Part shown: positions 12,106 to 23,000 of the stretch, piece by piece
How the letters are laid out: each line of letters starts with the position of its first letter
Position numbering within the stretch: position 1 is the first letter of the stretch
Source of the DNA: Acestrorhynchus altus
Lineage: Eukaryota > Chordata > Actinopteri > Characiformes > Acestrorhynchidae
DNA: 64,000 nt
Direction of reading: 5' to 3'
Assembly: GCA_034509495.1 (NCBI GenBank)
Contig: CM067523.1
Coordinates: forward strand, 4,411,367-4,475,366
Program-made: the position numbers and the translations under genes
Notes under the pieces: model-generated
Told to the model about the DNA's origin: nothing
Databases searched by the model: none
Seen by the model: only the letters and a program-made list of their open reading frames with translations

Positions 12106-12714
12106 TATATTTCTTATGAAAACATAAGGATTGAATCATGGCAAACTTGCATTGAAAGAAATTTGCTCTGTCAGCTTTTCTTTTATGTGTAATCCTGGTA
12201 AAAACAGCCAGGCAAACTTTCCAATTGGAATCAACTGATCATGTTTGGATTTCCAGTGAGAGGGACCAGTTTCATTCTTGGTCTTTTGAAAGTTGTAATA
12301 AAGACCAAAGCAGCAGCCCGGCTGTGATTGAGTCAGTGACAGCTCAGTGTCAGGACTACAGGCCACTGTAAAAGTGCTTCATACACAATAAAAACACATG
12401 TAACTTACATAAAACATATTCACTGTTGTTTGTGAGCTTTCCGTTCCCATGTTCTGTCTAAACTACCAGAAATGCTGAAGAAAGCCAGTGTTAACTTTAT
12501 TATAAATCACCATCATACATTACCATTAGTGTAGAAGTGTGTTTTGACATTTAATGCCTCATCTGACGGCCTAACTTTGAACATCATGTTTCATCCTTTA
12601 AATAACTTTTATTAAGTGCTATTTCACACCTGGGACACTTTATTTCTAAAATGCAAAAAATGAAGATTAGAGATGAGTAGAAGATTTGATCTGAGAAAGG
12701 AGGTTAAGATACAT
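12103..12714. other. Noncoding, no feature recognised
   Basis: Unique sequence without repeats or plausible exons. Confidence 0.45.
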
Positions 12715-13445
12715 TAGTTACATTAGGATTAGGTTAGAGTAGGGTTAGATTGGGTTAGGTTAGGGTTAGTGTAAATTAGGTCAGGGTGAAGTTTATAGTT
12801 AGGTTAGAGTTAGGATAATGTTGGACTGTGGTTACATTAAGGTTATAGTTAGGTTAGAGTTAGGATTAGGTTGGACTGTTGATATGTAAAGATTAGAGTT
12901 AGGATTAGGTTGGACTGTGGTTATGAACAGATTTGAGTTAGGATAATGTTGGACTGTGGTTACGTTAAGGTTATAGTTAGGTTAGAGTTAGAATTAGGTT
13001 GGACTGTGGTTACATTAAGGTTATAGTTAGGTTAGAGTTAGGACTAGGTTGGACTGTGGTTACGTTAAGGTTATAGTTAGGTTAGAGTTAGGATTAGGTT
13101 GGACTGTGGTTATGAACAGGTTTGAGTTAGGATAAGGTTGGACTGTGGTTACATTAAGGTTATAGTTAGGTTAGAGTTAGGACTAGGTTGGACTATGGTT
13201 CCATTAAGGTTATAGTTAGGTTAGAGTTAGGACTAGGTTGGACTGTGGTTCCATTAAGGTTATAGTTAGGTTAGAGTTAGGACTAGGTTGGACTGTGGTT
13301 CCATTAAGGTTATAGTTAGGTTAGAGTTAGGATTAGGTTGGACTGTGGTTATGTTAAGGTTAGATTACAACACAGGTATTTTAGAATTAGATTTAGAGTC
13401 AGGTTGGGGTTAAAGTTAGGTTAGAGTTAGGTTAAAATAGGTTAG
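12715..13445 (+). repeat. Minisatellite of 50- and 39-bp units with GTTAGG core
   Basis: The anchor TTGGACTGTGG or a one-base variant starts at 12821, 12871, 12910, 12949, 12999, 13049, 13099, 13138, 13188, 13238, 13288 and 13338. Spacings are therefore 50 or 39 bp. The 50-bp unit carries ATTAAGGTTATAGTTAGG; the 39-bp unit replaces this with TATGAACAGGTTTGAG or similar. Flanks degrade into GGTTAG-rich sequence. Confidence 0.95.
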
Positions 13446-13779
13446 CTTAAAGGTGCAAACTCATCAAAATGACTCATCAAAAGTCCACATAACAGAGAAA
13501 TGAAACTGCGTAATGTCTGTGCGGCTCATCAGTCATCTCCCCAAGATGTCCTAAATGAGAATATAAGTCACAAGAACAACTTCTAACAAATTATAAAGGC
13601 AGTATATTTCAATTATGTAATCGACTGTGCACGACACTCTAGGCTGTATCAAACACTTGAGGAGGAATGCAAATCTGTTTGATACCACACACTGCGATTT
13701 GATTTGTGCATGAGAATACCCCAATTAAGATTCATCCCACTGATATCATTTCTGTATGAGGATATTACAAACACAGTAA
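13446..13779. other. Unique noncoding, nothing recognised
   Basis: AT-rich with no repeats. Confidence 0.4.
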
Positions 13780-14160
13780 ACACTGTGACAGTGGGTGGGT
13801 GGGGAGGAGAAAGGGAAGAAAGGAGAGAGGGGGATTGGGAGGCGCTGTTTTAACATTCCGGCCACGCGGCAATTAAGACGGGCCGCTAGCAGATCCTTCC
13901 AGTTTAAACACATTACTCTTAAAAAGTGTTACACAACGTGCAGACATCTCTGACAGGCCAACATTATCCTCCAAGTTACAATTAATTACCCCCATGTCCG
14001 CCTCTCGCATATCATTTCCATAACTTAAGGGGAGCAAGGGACCTGCCAGGGGAGAAAACAGGTTAGTTAAGCATGCCAAATAGCTGGCCCACTGAGACCG
14101 AGAGACCAAGAGATGCAACGGATAAAGAATGGGCACAAATCCGCCACATTAAACTGAAAG
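13780..14160. other. Candidate conserved noncoding block
   Basis: Non-repetitive sequence follows a purine run. It includes GGCAATTAAGACGGGCCGCT and TTACAATTAATTACCCCC, that is homeodomain-type ATTA cores beside retained CpGs. Open frames here show no protein family. Regulatory function is inferred only from texture. Confidence 0.35.
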
Positions 14161-14640
14161 TTTAAACTCTGACAGCTACTTTTAGCCCAATGATATGGCC
14201 TGGACTTGCTCTTGTTTCTTGTTTATCTGGCCAGGGTGCCAATGAAGATTCTATTCCTTTCTCTTTTTTCCCATTCTTTCTTTTCCTTTTTTTTTCTTTT
14301 CCTCCCTTTTTTTTTTTAACGGGGTTGGGAAACGTTGGTGCAGCTTTTTTCCCGTCCATTATTTTCACTCCCTGTTCTCCCATAGCCTCTCATTTATAAT
14401 GGGCTCGGGAAGCCGGAGATAAAGCGGCCCGTGTGTGGAGACAGAGTGAGCGGTCACATTCTGTGATGGTATCTGTTTCCCAGAACGCACTGCAAGTGGA
14501 CGCCTGACATGTTCTATACATCTTTCCACAGGAGCACTCATTAAACAAATACGCCTTGATATATAGCGCTCAAGAAATGAATTTTTACCTCTGTGCGCAG
14601 GAGCTGCTCTCCTGATCTCTAGGGCCTCGGAAAATGTACA
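14161..14640. other. Candidate conserved noncoding block with T-rich insert
   Basis: 14262-14320 is a C/T tract dominated by T. 14395-14640 is non-repetitive and CpG-retaining, with GATATATAGCGCTC and ATTAAACAAATACGC words. No coding frame is credible. Confidence 0.3.
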
Positions 14641-14734
14641 CATGTATGCACACAAGCGGGTACACACATACACGCGTGCACACTCACCCACACGTGCGCG
14701 CGCACGCGCACACACACACACACACACACATACA
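14641..14734 (+). repeat. Alternating purine-pyrimidine (CG/CA) tract
   Basis: From 14689 to 14734 the sequence alternates strictly between pyrimidine and purine, with CGTGCGCGCGCACGCGCA passing into (CA)n. Upstream 14641-14688 is an imperfect version. Such tracts favour left-handed Z-DNA under negative supercoiling. Confidence 0.9.
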
Positions 14735-14812
14735 AATTCTTTCAGATGGTTGAAAACTATTTAAAAAAAAAATTTCAGAGCATTCAGTTATAACTGATAA
14801 CTGAAAAAAAAA

Positions 14813-14813
<1 letters not shown>

Positions 14814-14845
<32 letters not shown>
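14814..14845 (+). repeat. (TG)n microsatellite
   Basis: About 16 TG units preceded by an A-run, 80 bp from the (CA)n tract in the opposite sense. Confidence 0.95.
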
Positions 14846-14848
<3 letters not shown>

Positions 14849-14929
14849 TAGGCATTCCCCACAAAAACATATTTATCAACAGTATAAGAATTCTTAATTG
14901 GTATGATATAAGGATATTGGTATTACTTC

Positions 14930-15130
14930 TGCCATTTTCATTTGTTCAGATGTGGTAATTATTGGCCCGCCTCTCTATTGAGGCTTTAATTAAACTTATA
15001 ATTTCATCTCACACAATCAATTGATATTGTAATAGGAACCTTGTGGATATGTAATGAAGGGGAAGTTGACGGCAGTCTTGGAAAGGCGCAGATCGATTAT
15101 ATTTATAAAGGTAAGTGCCCGAACACTAGC
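14930..15130. other. Candidate conserved noncoding block
   Basis: AT-balanced unique sequence holds GTGGTAATTATTGGCCCG, TTTAATTAAACTTATAA and CAATCAATTGATATTG, a cluster of palindromic homeodomain-like sites. This is the sort of sequence often deeply conserved near developmental genes. No alignment could be made. Confidence 0.4.
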
Positions 15131-15711
15131 CACGAGCGTGTTCATCAACTAATGATTACAGCAAGAAATTCTAAGTAGTAACTCTAGTGCGAGGGAGGAC
15201 TTCCAGCAGACACTCTACAGTACGGTGAAGCTGCAGCGTTCAGTTTGGTTTCTTTTGTGGCCTAATGGCCTAAAACAGCTTCATAATGCAGCTGTAATGC
15301 GACAGCACTTTATATTCAGCAAGCCCCCTGCGTTTAGCCTGCGAATCCTGTGTAATGCATTGTGCACTGAAGGCGTTTTGTTGTAAGTTGCGTGTAGCTC
15401 TTGTTGAAGGCAAAGGCGAACATACATCAGGCCAAACATACCATAAATCTCATTACTCCAACATATTCATATACAAAACCGTCTCTTTCCCCCCCAAACG
15501 CTTAAGTGAGGACCATGTTCACATTTCCATACATCAGTACATCTGATCCAAAGTGTACTTTACAACATAAAAGAGCAGTTGAGTAAGTGGGCGTCTCTCG
15601 CCTTGTGCTCCATATGCATCTGTTAAATGACTTGCTGATCTCATTAAATAAAGCTAATGTACTTGTAAAACAGTCGGCGAGGGCAGTACATCATTGTAAG
15701 TGTTGGTGAGG
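15131..15711. other. Unique noncoding sequence
   Basis: Non-repetitive sequence with moderate CpG retention at 15120-15450. No exon is recognised. Confidence 0.35.
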
Positions 15712-15780
15712 GGGGGGATGTAGAGGGTTGTAGAGAGAGGGGAGAGAGGAGAGGGAGAGGAGAGAGGAGAGAGGAGTGGA
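15712..15780 (+). repeat. Purine-rich GAGAGG tract
   Basis: Nearly pure G/A over about 50 bases (15730-15779), with repeats of AGAGAGGAG and mirror symmetry suited to triplex DNA. Confidence 0.85.
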
Positions 15781-15914
15781 ATGGGGTGAGGTGGTTGCTG
15801 GTCAGTGGAGATGTCTCAAGCCCATAAATCTTGGCCTCTTCCTGCCTAGTTATTGTGTATTTCTTTTGGCCAGAGATTGATTGTAGCAGGGGGGAAGATG
15901 AATTTGCCCATAGA

Positions 15915-16080
15915 CCTTCTTTTCTTCCTCTTCCTCTCTTTTTTTTAAGCTCCTGATGCTTGGCCAAGGTGATAATGCTCTGGATTTTTTTCTTCCTTTT
16001 TTTTTGTCACCCCCCCCACTCTGCTCCCCTTGCCTCCTCTCCTCCCTCCCTCCCTTCCATCCCTCCCACCTTCGCCCTGT
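15915..16080 (+). repeat. Pyrimidine-rich tract, interrupted
   Basis: C/T runs at 15918-15947, 15986-16019 and 16023-16071 are separated by short unique stretches. Together with the purine tract at 15712 they form complementary-strand partners about 200 bp apart. Confidence 0.8.
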
Positions 16081-16267
16081 TCTTTTCCTGAGATCATTTG
16101 TTTTGGATTAGAAACAGTGTGCTGAAAAAGGAGGGGCCACAAGGGGCCATGCATGGGGGTCACTGACAGTGGAATAGAGCGTGCTGATGTACAAGTGTCC
16201 CTGGTGTGGTGTGATCACATAGTGGTGTATGTGTGTTCTGAACGCTGAATCAGAAACTAATAACATG

Positions 16268-16298
16268 TTGTTGTTGTTGTTATTGTTGTTGTTGTTGT
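16268..16298 (+). repeat. (TTG)n microsatellite
   Basis: About ten GTT triplets with one TAT interruption. Confidence 0.9.
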
Positions 16299-16603
16299 AA
16301 GGTAGGGCTGGAAATGGTTCTCTGAAAGTTGGGCTGAAAATGTATAAAACATGTTATTTGATGTTTGAAGTCATGTAAGTGTTAAAGTGATGAATGAAAA
16401 AAAGCATTTTTCTCAAATGTTGGGCCTGAAGTGTTTTATAAACATTGTGTCAGAAAGATTCTAATAACGTTTTCTGAACGTTGTACTAGAAATGCTCAAA
16501 TAACATTTGTTAAACAGTGGGCTGGAAATATTTATTTCCAATTTTGGTCCAGAAACACTTAAATAACATGTTTGTACATGTTTTAATTGGACCAGAATCA
16601 CCA

Positions 16604-16633
16604 ATATATATATATATACATATATATATATAC

Positions 16634-16708
<75 letters not shown>
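16604..16708 (+). repeat. Compound (TA)n(TG)n microsatellite
   Basis: TA repeats with ACA interruptions to 16640, then about 34 uninterrupted TG units. Expected to be highly length-polymorphic. Confidence 0.95.
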
Positions 16709-16710
<2 letters not shown>

Positions 16711-17509
16711 CATTGGGCAGGGCTAAGTGTTGGCATAGTGAATATAGCATTTCTTGCCAATTGACCAAAAATTGTATTTATTTATTGCTCAAATAATTAA
16801 AGGAACATTGGAATATTATTCATTTTTTTAATAGGTTTTATTTTTTGTGATGTCATGAGACCCAACACATGAACAGTGCTTATATCCAGCTATTCAGTAT
16901 ACAGAAGTTTAGCAGGTCCATGAGGAGTGTTTTAATGCAGGGTACTTTTGAAAGGAAACACAATACAAGGCAACCAATTGCAGAAGCTCTACTTTACATA
17001 TATTAGTCTTAAAGGCACAGTACCAAAAATAACCTGTTTAATAGTAAGATCCTTTGGAAAATGGATCAATGGATCGATGGAAAATGTGTAAAAATGCTTT
17101 ATGAAACTCAGCGTAGTAAACAAGCGGTTAACAAAGTTAACCTAAGGTGAAAGAAAGAAGAATGTAGGATATGGGCTCTTTAAAAAGAAGCATGGATCTT
17201 CTATAAATAGCACAGACATAGACTTTATATAGACCTTACAAAGTCTGGTCCTGTACGAAAGCCTCATTTGACGTTTGTACAAAAAGGACAGACACGACGC
17301 TATGTGCACATGAACCTGCACTACTACTAAACCAGCTCATGCTGCAGCCTCTTTGCTATGGGTGATTGTGCCAGATTTGCTCCTGTGGGATCCTGGCTGG
17401 ACACACAAGCCTGGATGCTCCAGGAGATGCAGACACATCATAATTGAACGCTTGCTTTGTGCTCAGAGTCCGATAGCGGCTGCTCAGCTGCCAGATCGGC
17501 CACATTGGG

Positions 17510-17511
<2 letters not shown>
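16709..17511. other. Noncoding, no feature recognised
   Basis: Unique sequence; 17200-17500 is of mixed composition with no convincing exon. Confidence 0.4.

Positions 17512-17553
<42 letters not shown>
17512..17553 (+). repeat. (CT)n microsatellite
   Basis: About 20 CT units. A 155-codon frame running through it is a simple-repeat artefact. Confidence 0.95.
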
Positions 17554-17556
<3 letters not shown>

Positions 17557-17974
17557 CATCGGAGTGCTAACTTTAACCTGGAATTTTCAGAACATGCTCA
17601 TACATGCACCCGAGAAAATAGGGCTCTGGCACAGTGTCAAAAGCGCATCATCGTGGCTGTACGTGGGATTTGGTTGGAGGCCAGGCGTGCGCTGGTGGTG
17701 TGTTCTCAGGCTGAGACAAAGAACAAACCCACAGGGGTCCAGCTTCAGTCCAGCTTCAGTATAGTTCAGCTTTTTCTTGATTTAACACACCTGATCCTTC
17801 CTTCCAGAAGGCAGTTGTAATTAGTTTATAAGCTGAATAGGATTTAACAGAGCAGAGAAGACGGACTCCAAAACGTGGACTGTACACTGAAACACTGTGG
17901 TCATATACTGTTCAACTGGAAAAGGATAGGATTGGGATGTGCAATGTCAATTGAGTCCCTCTTGGCTCATTTAG

Positions 17975-18070
17975 CTGCATTATGTCAGAGTTTCTATTTC
18001 TTGCTCCTTGGCTCCCCCTACAGTTGGGAAGTGGATGTAGTAAATGGAGCCAAACTCAAAAAGCAACACT
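17975..18070 (+). repeat. Interspersed repeat with GGCTCCCCCTACAG module (copy 2)
   Basis: TAGCTGCATTATGTCAGAGT followed by TATTTCTTGCTCC and TTGGCTCCCCCTACAGTTGG matches the copy at 2780-2900 in the same orientation. Confidence 0.5.
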
Positions 18071-18179
18071 AGCAAACTTTTAGTTCTCCACACTCCATTG
18101 GGGTTCTATAGGCACGGCCACTTGTTTGTCATCATGTAATTATGAGCAGGTCATTTTACGAAAAGATGCTACACAATCT

Positions 18180-18460
18180 GCACAACATTTCCTAAGTTAC
18201 TAATGTGCTAAAGCTCTAATGTGCTGGTTGCACATTAACACGTTGGCCTCCTCCAACATCACTTCAGAATCGTTAGTGTGCTGGCTATGGGCCTCATCCA
18301 AAATCACTAGTGTGGCATTAGTACAGTGCTTACTACAGTACAATGCTTACTACAGGTCTCCTTCAACATTGCTAATGGGTTATTAGTTCACCTCCTACAT
18401 CCCTCATCCCAAATCTCTATCGTTGTGTTAGGACAGTGGTTACCATCCTACTCCATGCAT
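18180..18460 (+). repeat. Degenerate ~46-bp tandem-like repeat (family R46), copy 2
   Basis: Phrases of the form CATCCAAAATCACTAGTG, GGCATTAGTACAGTG and GGCCTCCTCCAACATCAC recur several times with drift. A smaller related block is at 6786-6975. Confidence 0.5.
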
Positions 18461-19488
18461 AACATGGAGTAACAACAACAGAGATGCTATTCTCCCTGTT
18501 ACAGTCAGTGGAGATTATATCTGTTTTAATGCTCTTATTTTACAATAGCTAAGCTACATAATGTTTACACAGTTCCTTTAACTCTGCAAGACATGAATAA
18601 GATCTTACAGCAAACTTTTGTAGGACTTAAAGACTGTGTACTAGTTTATTCTTGGTGTTAGTAATGGAACAATAGGTTTAGGGTTAATAACTGAATAATA
18701 AACCTGGCAAGGAGGTTAATGTGCTATGTGGGTAAAACAGACAAGACTAGTAGACAAACCCTTCTGTTTTCATCATGTCTTTCATGCACCCACATAAACA
18801 CACACACAAAAACACACTCACACGCCCTCGCAAAACAAGCGCCAATGGAGAAACTTTGAAAGTCACGCGAGGCTCACTTTTTTCCCTTTTTCTCTCTCTC
18901 CCCGGCGTTGACCTTTCTGCAACGTTGCCCCGTATTCACTGGTTGTCAGCACATGCTTTGTCCCGGGCCATCCGTCTCTGTCATCCGTCACTCCTACCCC
19001 GAATCCCATCCGTCCCATTAGCCCAGGATGAGGGGAGGGAGGGGGGTCGGCAAAGGCCCATAGCCTGCGGGATCATTAAAGCACACCGCCCCCCCACCCC
19101 CAGACCCCCCCATCCCACCGTAGTGTCGGTAAACCGGCACACAGAGGAAGTCCAGGTGGCCTGTTGTTATTTATAACAAAGGAAACAACACAGCAGAACC
19201 ATCTGACACCAGGCCCGCGCGGACCGGCCAGCGCTGAGTGTGTATGTTGTATGTGTGTACGTGTGTGTTAGAGGTGGAGGGGGTGTCATCACTGAAGGAC
19301 AGCTAAAAGTGGACCTCCTCTTCTCCCTTTTACCCCCTCCGCTCCCGCCGGGCAGATAGCTGGGGACTTATTGAACAGATGTTAGCTACACCGTCGCCAA
19401 GAAGATTGATTATTTTAATTGCCAACACTTTGCTTTTTTGTAGCATCTGAATACTTAATGTCAGCTTTTGAAGGATGTTACACTCCCT

Positions 19489-19490
<2 letters not shown>
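18461..19490. other. Noncoding; GC-richer block 18780-19250
   Basis: 18830-19150 holds several CpGs and C-runs (CCGCCCCCCCACCCCC near 19086). A 133-codon plus-strand frame here has no recognisable domain and simple-sequence composition. It may be a regulatory block; coding is not supported. Confidence 0.35.
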
Positions 19491-19568
<78 letters not shown>

Positions 19569-19638
19569 TTTCTCTTTGTTTTTCTCTCTCTGTCTCTCCA
19601 TCTTTCTCTATTTCTATCTTCTCCCACCCTGTCTTCAC

Positions 19639-19698
<60 letters not shown>
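19491..19698 (+). repeat. Long (CT)n microsatellite, two arrays
   Basis: Near-perfect TC arrays at 19491-19563 and 19640-19698 are joined by C/T-rich imperfect sequence. The frames reading SLSLSL or RERERE on the two strands are artefacts of this repeat. Confidence 0.95.
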
Positions 19699-19700
<2 letters not shown>

Positions 19701-19802
19701 CTAACTTCCTCTTAAAGCTCTCACTGCTTGGCTGCTTTTGGGCCAAATATTAAATCCTGTGTGGCATTTGCTAGCAAGCAACCTGGCAATGGTGCTGTGG
19801 GA

Positions 19803-19850
19803 GTGTGTGTGTGTGTGTGTGTGTGTCTGTGTGTGTGTGTGTGTGTGTGT
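19803..19850 (+). repeat. (TG)n microsatellite
   Basis: About 24 TG units with a single TC interruption. Confidence 0.95.
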
Positions 19851-20519
19851 ACTTGTGAGCATATAAGTGTGTGTTGTGTATAGCGTGTGTTGGATTATAC
19901 GTGGCGGCCCATCCTGACATCTGGGTTGTCTCTTTCCCAGTGGGCTTGTGTATATCCAGCCTGTTAGTGCCTGTCTTGTGTAATTAATTGTTAATGGCCA
20001 TGCGCTGTCAGCTAGGAAGTTGATATAAACTGTGAGAAGGACCTCTTGGAGGACTCGTTTCTGCAGCCTGTGATAGATTTCCATAGAGAGAGGTGTTCTG
20101 CTAAATGCCCGATGGAAATAAACACGGGCATATGCTTGACACAACCACCCATCTCCTCATCCCCGTGTGGAATGCACAACACTGCTCGTGGGGAACTTGC
20201 GCTCGTTGTTATATGAGTTCAATACACACAGAGACACAGTGTCCGGCTGCACCCGGGACTGCAGGGAGAGCTCATACTTAGTTTTAAAAGTCAGATCAAG
20301 TATAATAAGTGATCTCATTGCAATGCTGTGGTTTCTTATGAGTGTACTGTGGACTGCACAGCTTCATACGACTGTGGAACCCTTAGGAGTGCTTTCTGTC
20401 CTAATCTTGATCCTAGTCTACAAACAACTGCAAACAACTGTATAATGCAGATGTGGGAGGTTAGACTGAAAAGCACTGGTGTGACTCTTCCATTTAATTA
20501 GAGAAGGTGTGTAAGGCTG

Positions 20520-20521
<2 letters not shown>
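19851..20521. other. Unique noncoding sequence
   Basis: Non-repetitive; 19900-20180 contains TGTAATTAATTGTTAATGG and could be a conserved block. No exon is supported. Confidence 0.35.

Positions 20522-20591
<70 letters not shown>
20522..20591 (+). repeat. (TG)n microsatellite
   Basis: About 35 uninterrupted TG units. Confidence 0.97.
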
Positions 20592-20592
<1 letters not shown>

Positions 20593-20984
20593 CTCACTGG
20601 ACATGTGAGGTGTGTGTTAGAAGAGTGTCTGAAGCCATTTCTTGTAAAAAATAAAAAAGAACAATGTCATTACTTAACAATCCAGATGTTGCATGGATAT
20701 TTATTTTAATAGAACTGAGAGATCTGGTCCAAAAATCTTACTGGCTGAGCTGCATTGAAAACCATTGTGAAATACATGATATATGAACACCTCTGACCAC
20801 CTCACAACATCTGAATTCCATTTTAAATCCATTCAAAACTCAGTTGGACACCTTTGCTTTTTACAAATGCCCAAGCAAGACCAAAATCAATTCCAAATGC
20901 CTGTTATCAGATCCAAACCTTTTCAGCCCACCAGCAAAGAGAAATACAAACACCACTGAATAATATTGAGATCAATATATAGCT

Positions 20985-21180
20985 TGTCTACAAGAATGAT
21001 CAAGCTTGACCAAACTGATAGACCAGCGTGATCAAGCTGGTTGACCAACAAAATTAAGATGCAAGACCAGTAAGACCAGACCAGTTGTATAAACTATGTT
21101 GGTCAAGATCTGCTTAACTTGTTCAACAGCCTAGAATATTTTGCCTGGATGACCAGCTTTTCAACCATCTTCACCATCAA
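20985..21180 (+). repeat. GACCAG-rich diverged interspersed repeat
   Basis: Words of the type GACCAGCGTGATCAAGCTGG, GACCAGTAAGACCAG and GATGACCAGCTTTTCAACC recur, resembling teleost repeats built from ACCAGC/GCTGGT modules. Ends are not clear. Confidence 0.4.
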
Positions 21181-21199
21181 AGTCCAGATTAATCTCATT

Positions 21200-21302
21200 C
21201 CCTGGTACTGAGATGCCCTATCCTGACAGATCTTCCCCAATGCCACCTGACCCGGTAAAAAACATTATATAAATAAACTTTGATTGATTGATTGATTGAT
21301 TA
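21200..21302 (+). mobile_element. LINE-like 3' tail with (TGAT)n
   Basis: Sequence ACTGAGATGCCCTATCCTGA leads to ATAAATAAACTTTGATTGAT and five TGAT tetramers. An AATAAA-like signal followed by a short tandem tail is characteristic of non-LTR retrotransposon 3' ends. A related piece without the tail is at 143-200. No reverse transcriptase is present. Confidence 0.5.
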
Positions 21303-21465
21303 AACCCTCTGAAACCAGCTACCAGCGAAAGCTAGAATTCACCTGCATTTTACAGCAGGATAAAGAGGAATACTGATCATTAAGTGGGGCTCCAAGAAAT
21401 ATCATAACAGTGTCCTGTTAGACTAATTGCTTGGATACCAGTCTGCATTACTGGTTGAAGAATAG

Positions 21466-21915
21466 CCCTTGTGTTGTCTTATGAGCCAAAAATGACCCGG
21501 ACCACATTAAAATGCAGGGAAAACCCCCTTAATGACCTTTTTTCAACACGAAATCTGATGACTTTTCCTAAAGCATCTCTAAGATTTCAAAAAGGGAGAA
21601 AGAACTGTAGTTTATATTTCTGCACATTTCTGCTTCGTGCTGCTACAGAATTATCATCTCAATTGTTAATGTTTACGTCTCTGCAGAACTTTCAGCAAAA
21701 ATGAAAATATCTCTACTTTAGTGTAGAAAAAAAAGAATAGAACAGGTATGCTTCAATGTGAAGAGAAGACTCAAAAATTCATAAAGGCAGACTTGTATGA
21801 AGGTTGTTTCTTCAAGCAAAGTAGATTAGAGGGTTTTAAAGTCAATTAAGCAGTGAAGGCGGGTCATTTTTGACCCTTAGGATGCATGAAGTAAACACAA
21901 CAACACAAGGGTTAA
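21466..21915 (+). mobile_element. TTAA-type MITE with CCCTTGTGTTGT ends
   Basis: The left end reads CCCTTGTGTTGTCTTATGA. The right end on the minus strand reads TTAACCCTTGTGTTGTTGTG. Just inside both ends lies AAAAATGACCC on the element's inward strand. The right flank TTAA is intact at 21912-21915; the left flank is ATAG, probably mutated. About 450 bp, no transposase. piggyBac-type mobilisation is inferred from the TTAA and the CCC start. Confidence 0.75.
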
Positions 21916-22187
21916 GCTAGTTAATGCTCATCCGACAGCTTCTTGACCCAAGGGCTAAAACACAGCCAGAGTCTAGGCCTAGACTTTCTCCAACTTTCTC
22001 CTTCAGACCTAGAGTCCCTTAAAAATATCAATGTATTTCTACTCAGATAAAATCCTTGATAAAGCATGAATGCTTTTTGTTTATTATAGCAAAAACTAGA
22101 ATAGTGAGTTTTTTTATATACATTCATATATCAAGAACCATTTTACAATGTAAAGAACAATCTAAGCATTTAAATAAAACCTTTACT

Positions 22188-23000
22188 CTACTCTTAGAAC
22201 CCAAGATCCGTACTTCATAACTTGGAACACAACTAACCTACAGACATTATATGCATATAACAAATTACGAACCTTACTCTATCTAACCATCATCTCATCA
22301 TGGTGATATAAATTATCAATGAGTGATTCAGCACAGAAGACACCAACAATTTACTAATTTCCAATTGAATTAAATCCCAGTTTAAATTCCAAAGGCGCTA
22401 TCAGTGCATGGTTACTGCTCTGTCCACGTTTACATGCTCAACATGCATACAGACTCTGACTGATCAGTGAGAGTGGGCGGGGCTGATGACATCCCTTACC
22501 CAGATAATGAGTTACAGAGGAAAATGAGAAAGGAGGAGGAGTTTGCTCTCTTTCTTTACTCACACAGTTCAAATTTCAGAATAAAAGTCCGGAGAAGGGA
22601 AAGCACTGATACATATATAAATAAAAAAATAATAAAGGACATATTGGTTGTTTTTTATTTAATTGGTGAAGAACCTATTATTATAAATTCACTTGTCAAT
22701 ACAATCATTACAAATAATTCATCAAAAGTCTTGTATTAAAAGTCCTGTATTGATCAGCTCAAATTCACTCTGGATAATTAATGTCCAACAGGATTTCTGA
22801 GATGTAAAGTAATATATAAAGTAATATATATATATAAGCAACAAACACAAACAATTTTTTTTTACATCTCAAAGGAAGAAAAATTTGATTAGCCTAGAAA
22901 TTTCTGACAATAACAATATCTGGTATGTGTGATGTTATATTTCTCTCTCTTTTTTTGATGAATAATAGTATACTAAACTACAAAAACATCCAACACTGCC
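22188..23000 (+). mobile_element. TTAA-type MITE (family P), right end lost
   Basis: Starts CTACTCTTAGAACCCAAGAT, where the expected TTAA has become CTAC. It follows the full family body: AACCTACAGACATTATATG, GAATTAAATCCCAGTTTAAA, GGCGGGGCTGATGACATC, TCAAATTTCAGAATAAAAGTC, AATAATTCATCAAAA and ACTACAAAAACATCC. The final CCTAGGGTTCTAA terminus is missing. About 810 bp, the best guide to the consensus without the AAT expansion. Confidence 0.75.

Noticed and set aside
12715..13445. Interstitial telomeric sequence.
   Set aside because: The units are 50/39 bp with a GTTAGG flavour; there is no run of perfect TTAGGG.
16461..16760. His-Thr, Cys-Val, Ser-Leu, Arg-Glu and poly-Leu/Ile/Asn frames here and at 11758, 19330-19753, 29838, 56279-56674, 57697-58325 and 60177-61127.
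   Set aside because: All are translations of dinucleotide or trinucleotide repeats, and the same array is open in several frames.
17353..17820. 155-codon plus-strand open frame.
   Set aside because: It runs through a CT microsatellite (SLSLSL), has no domain and no splice context.
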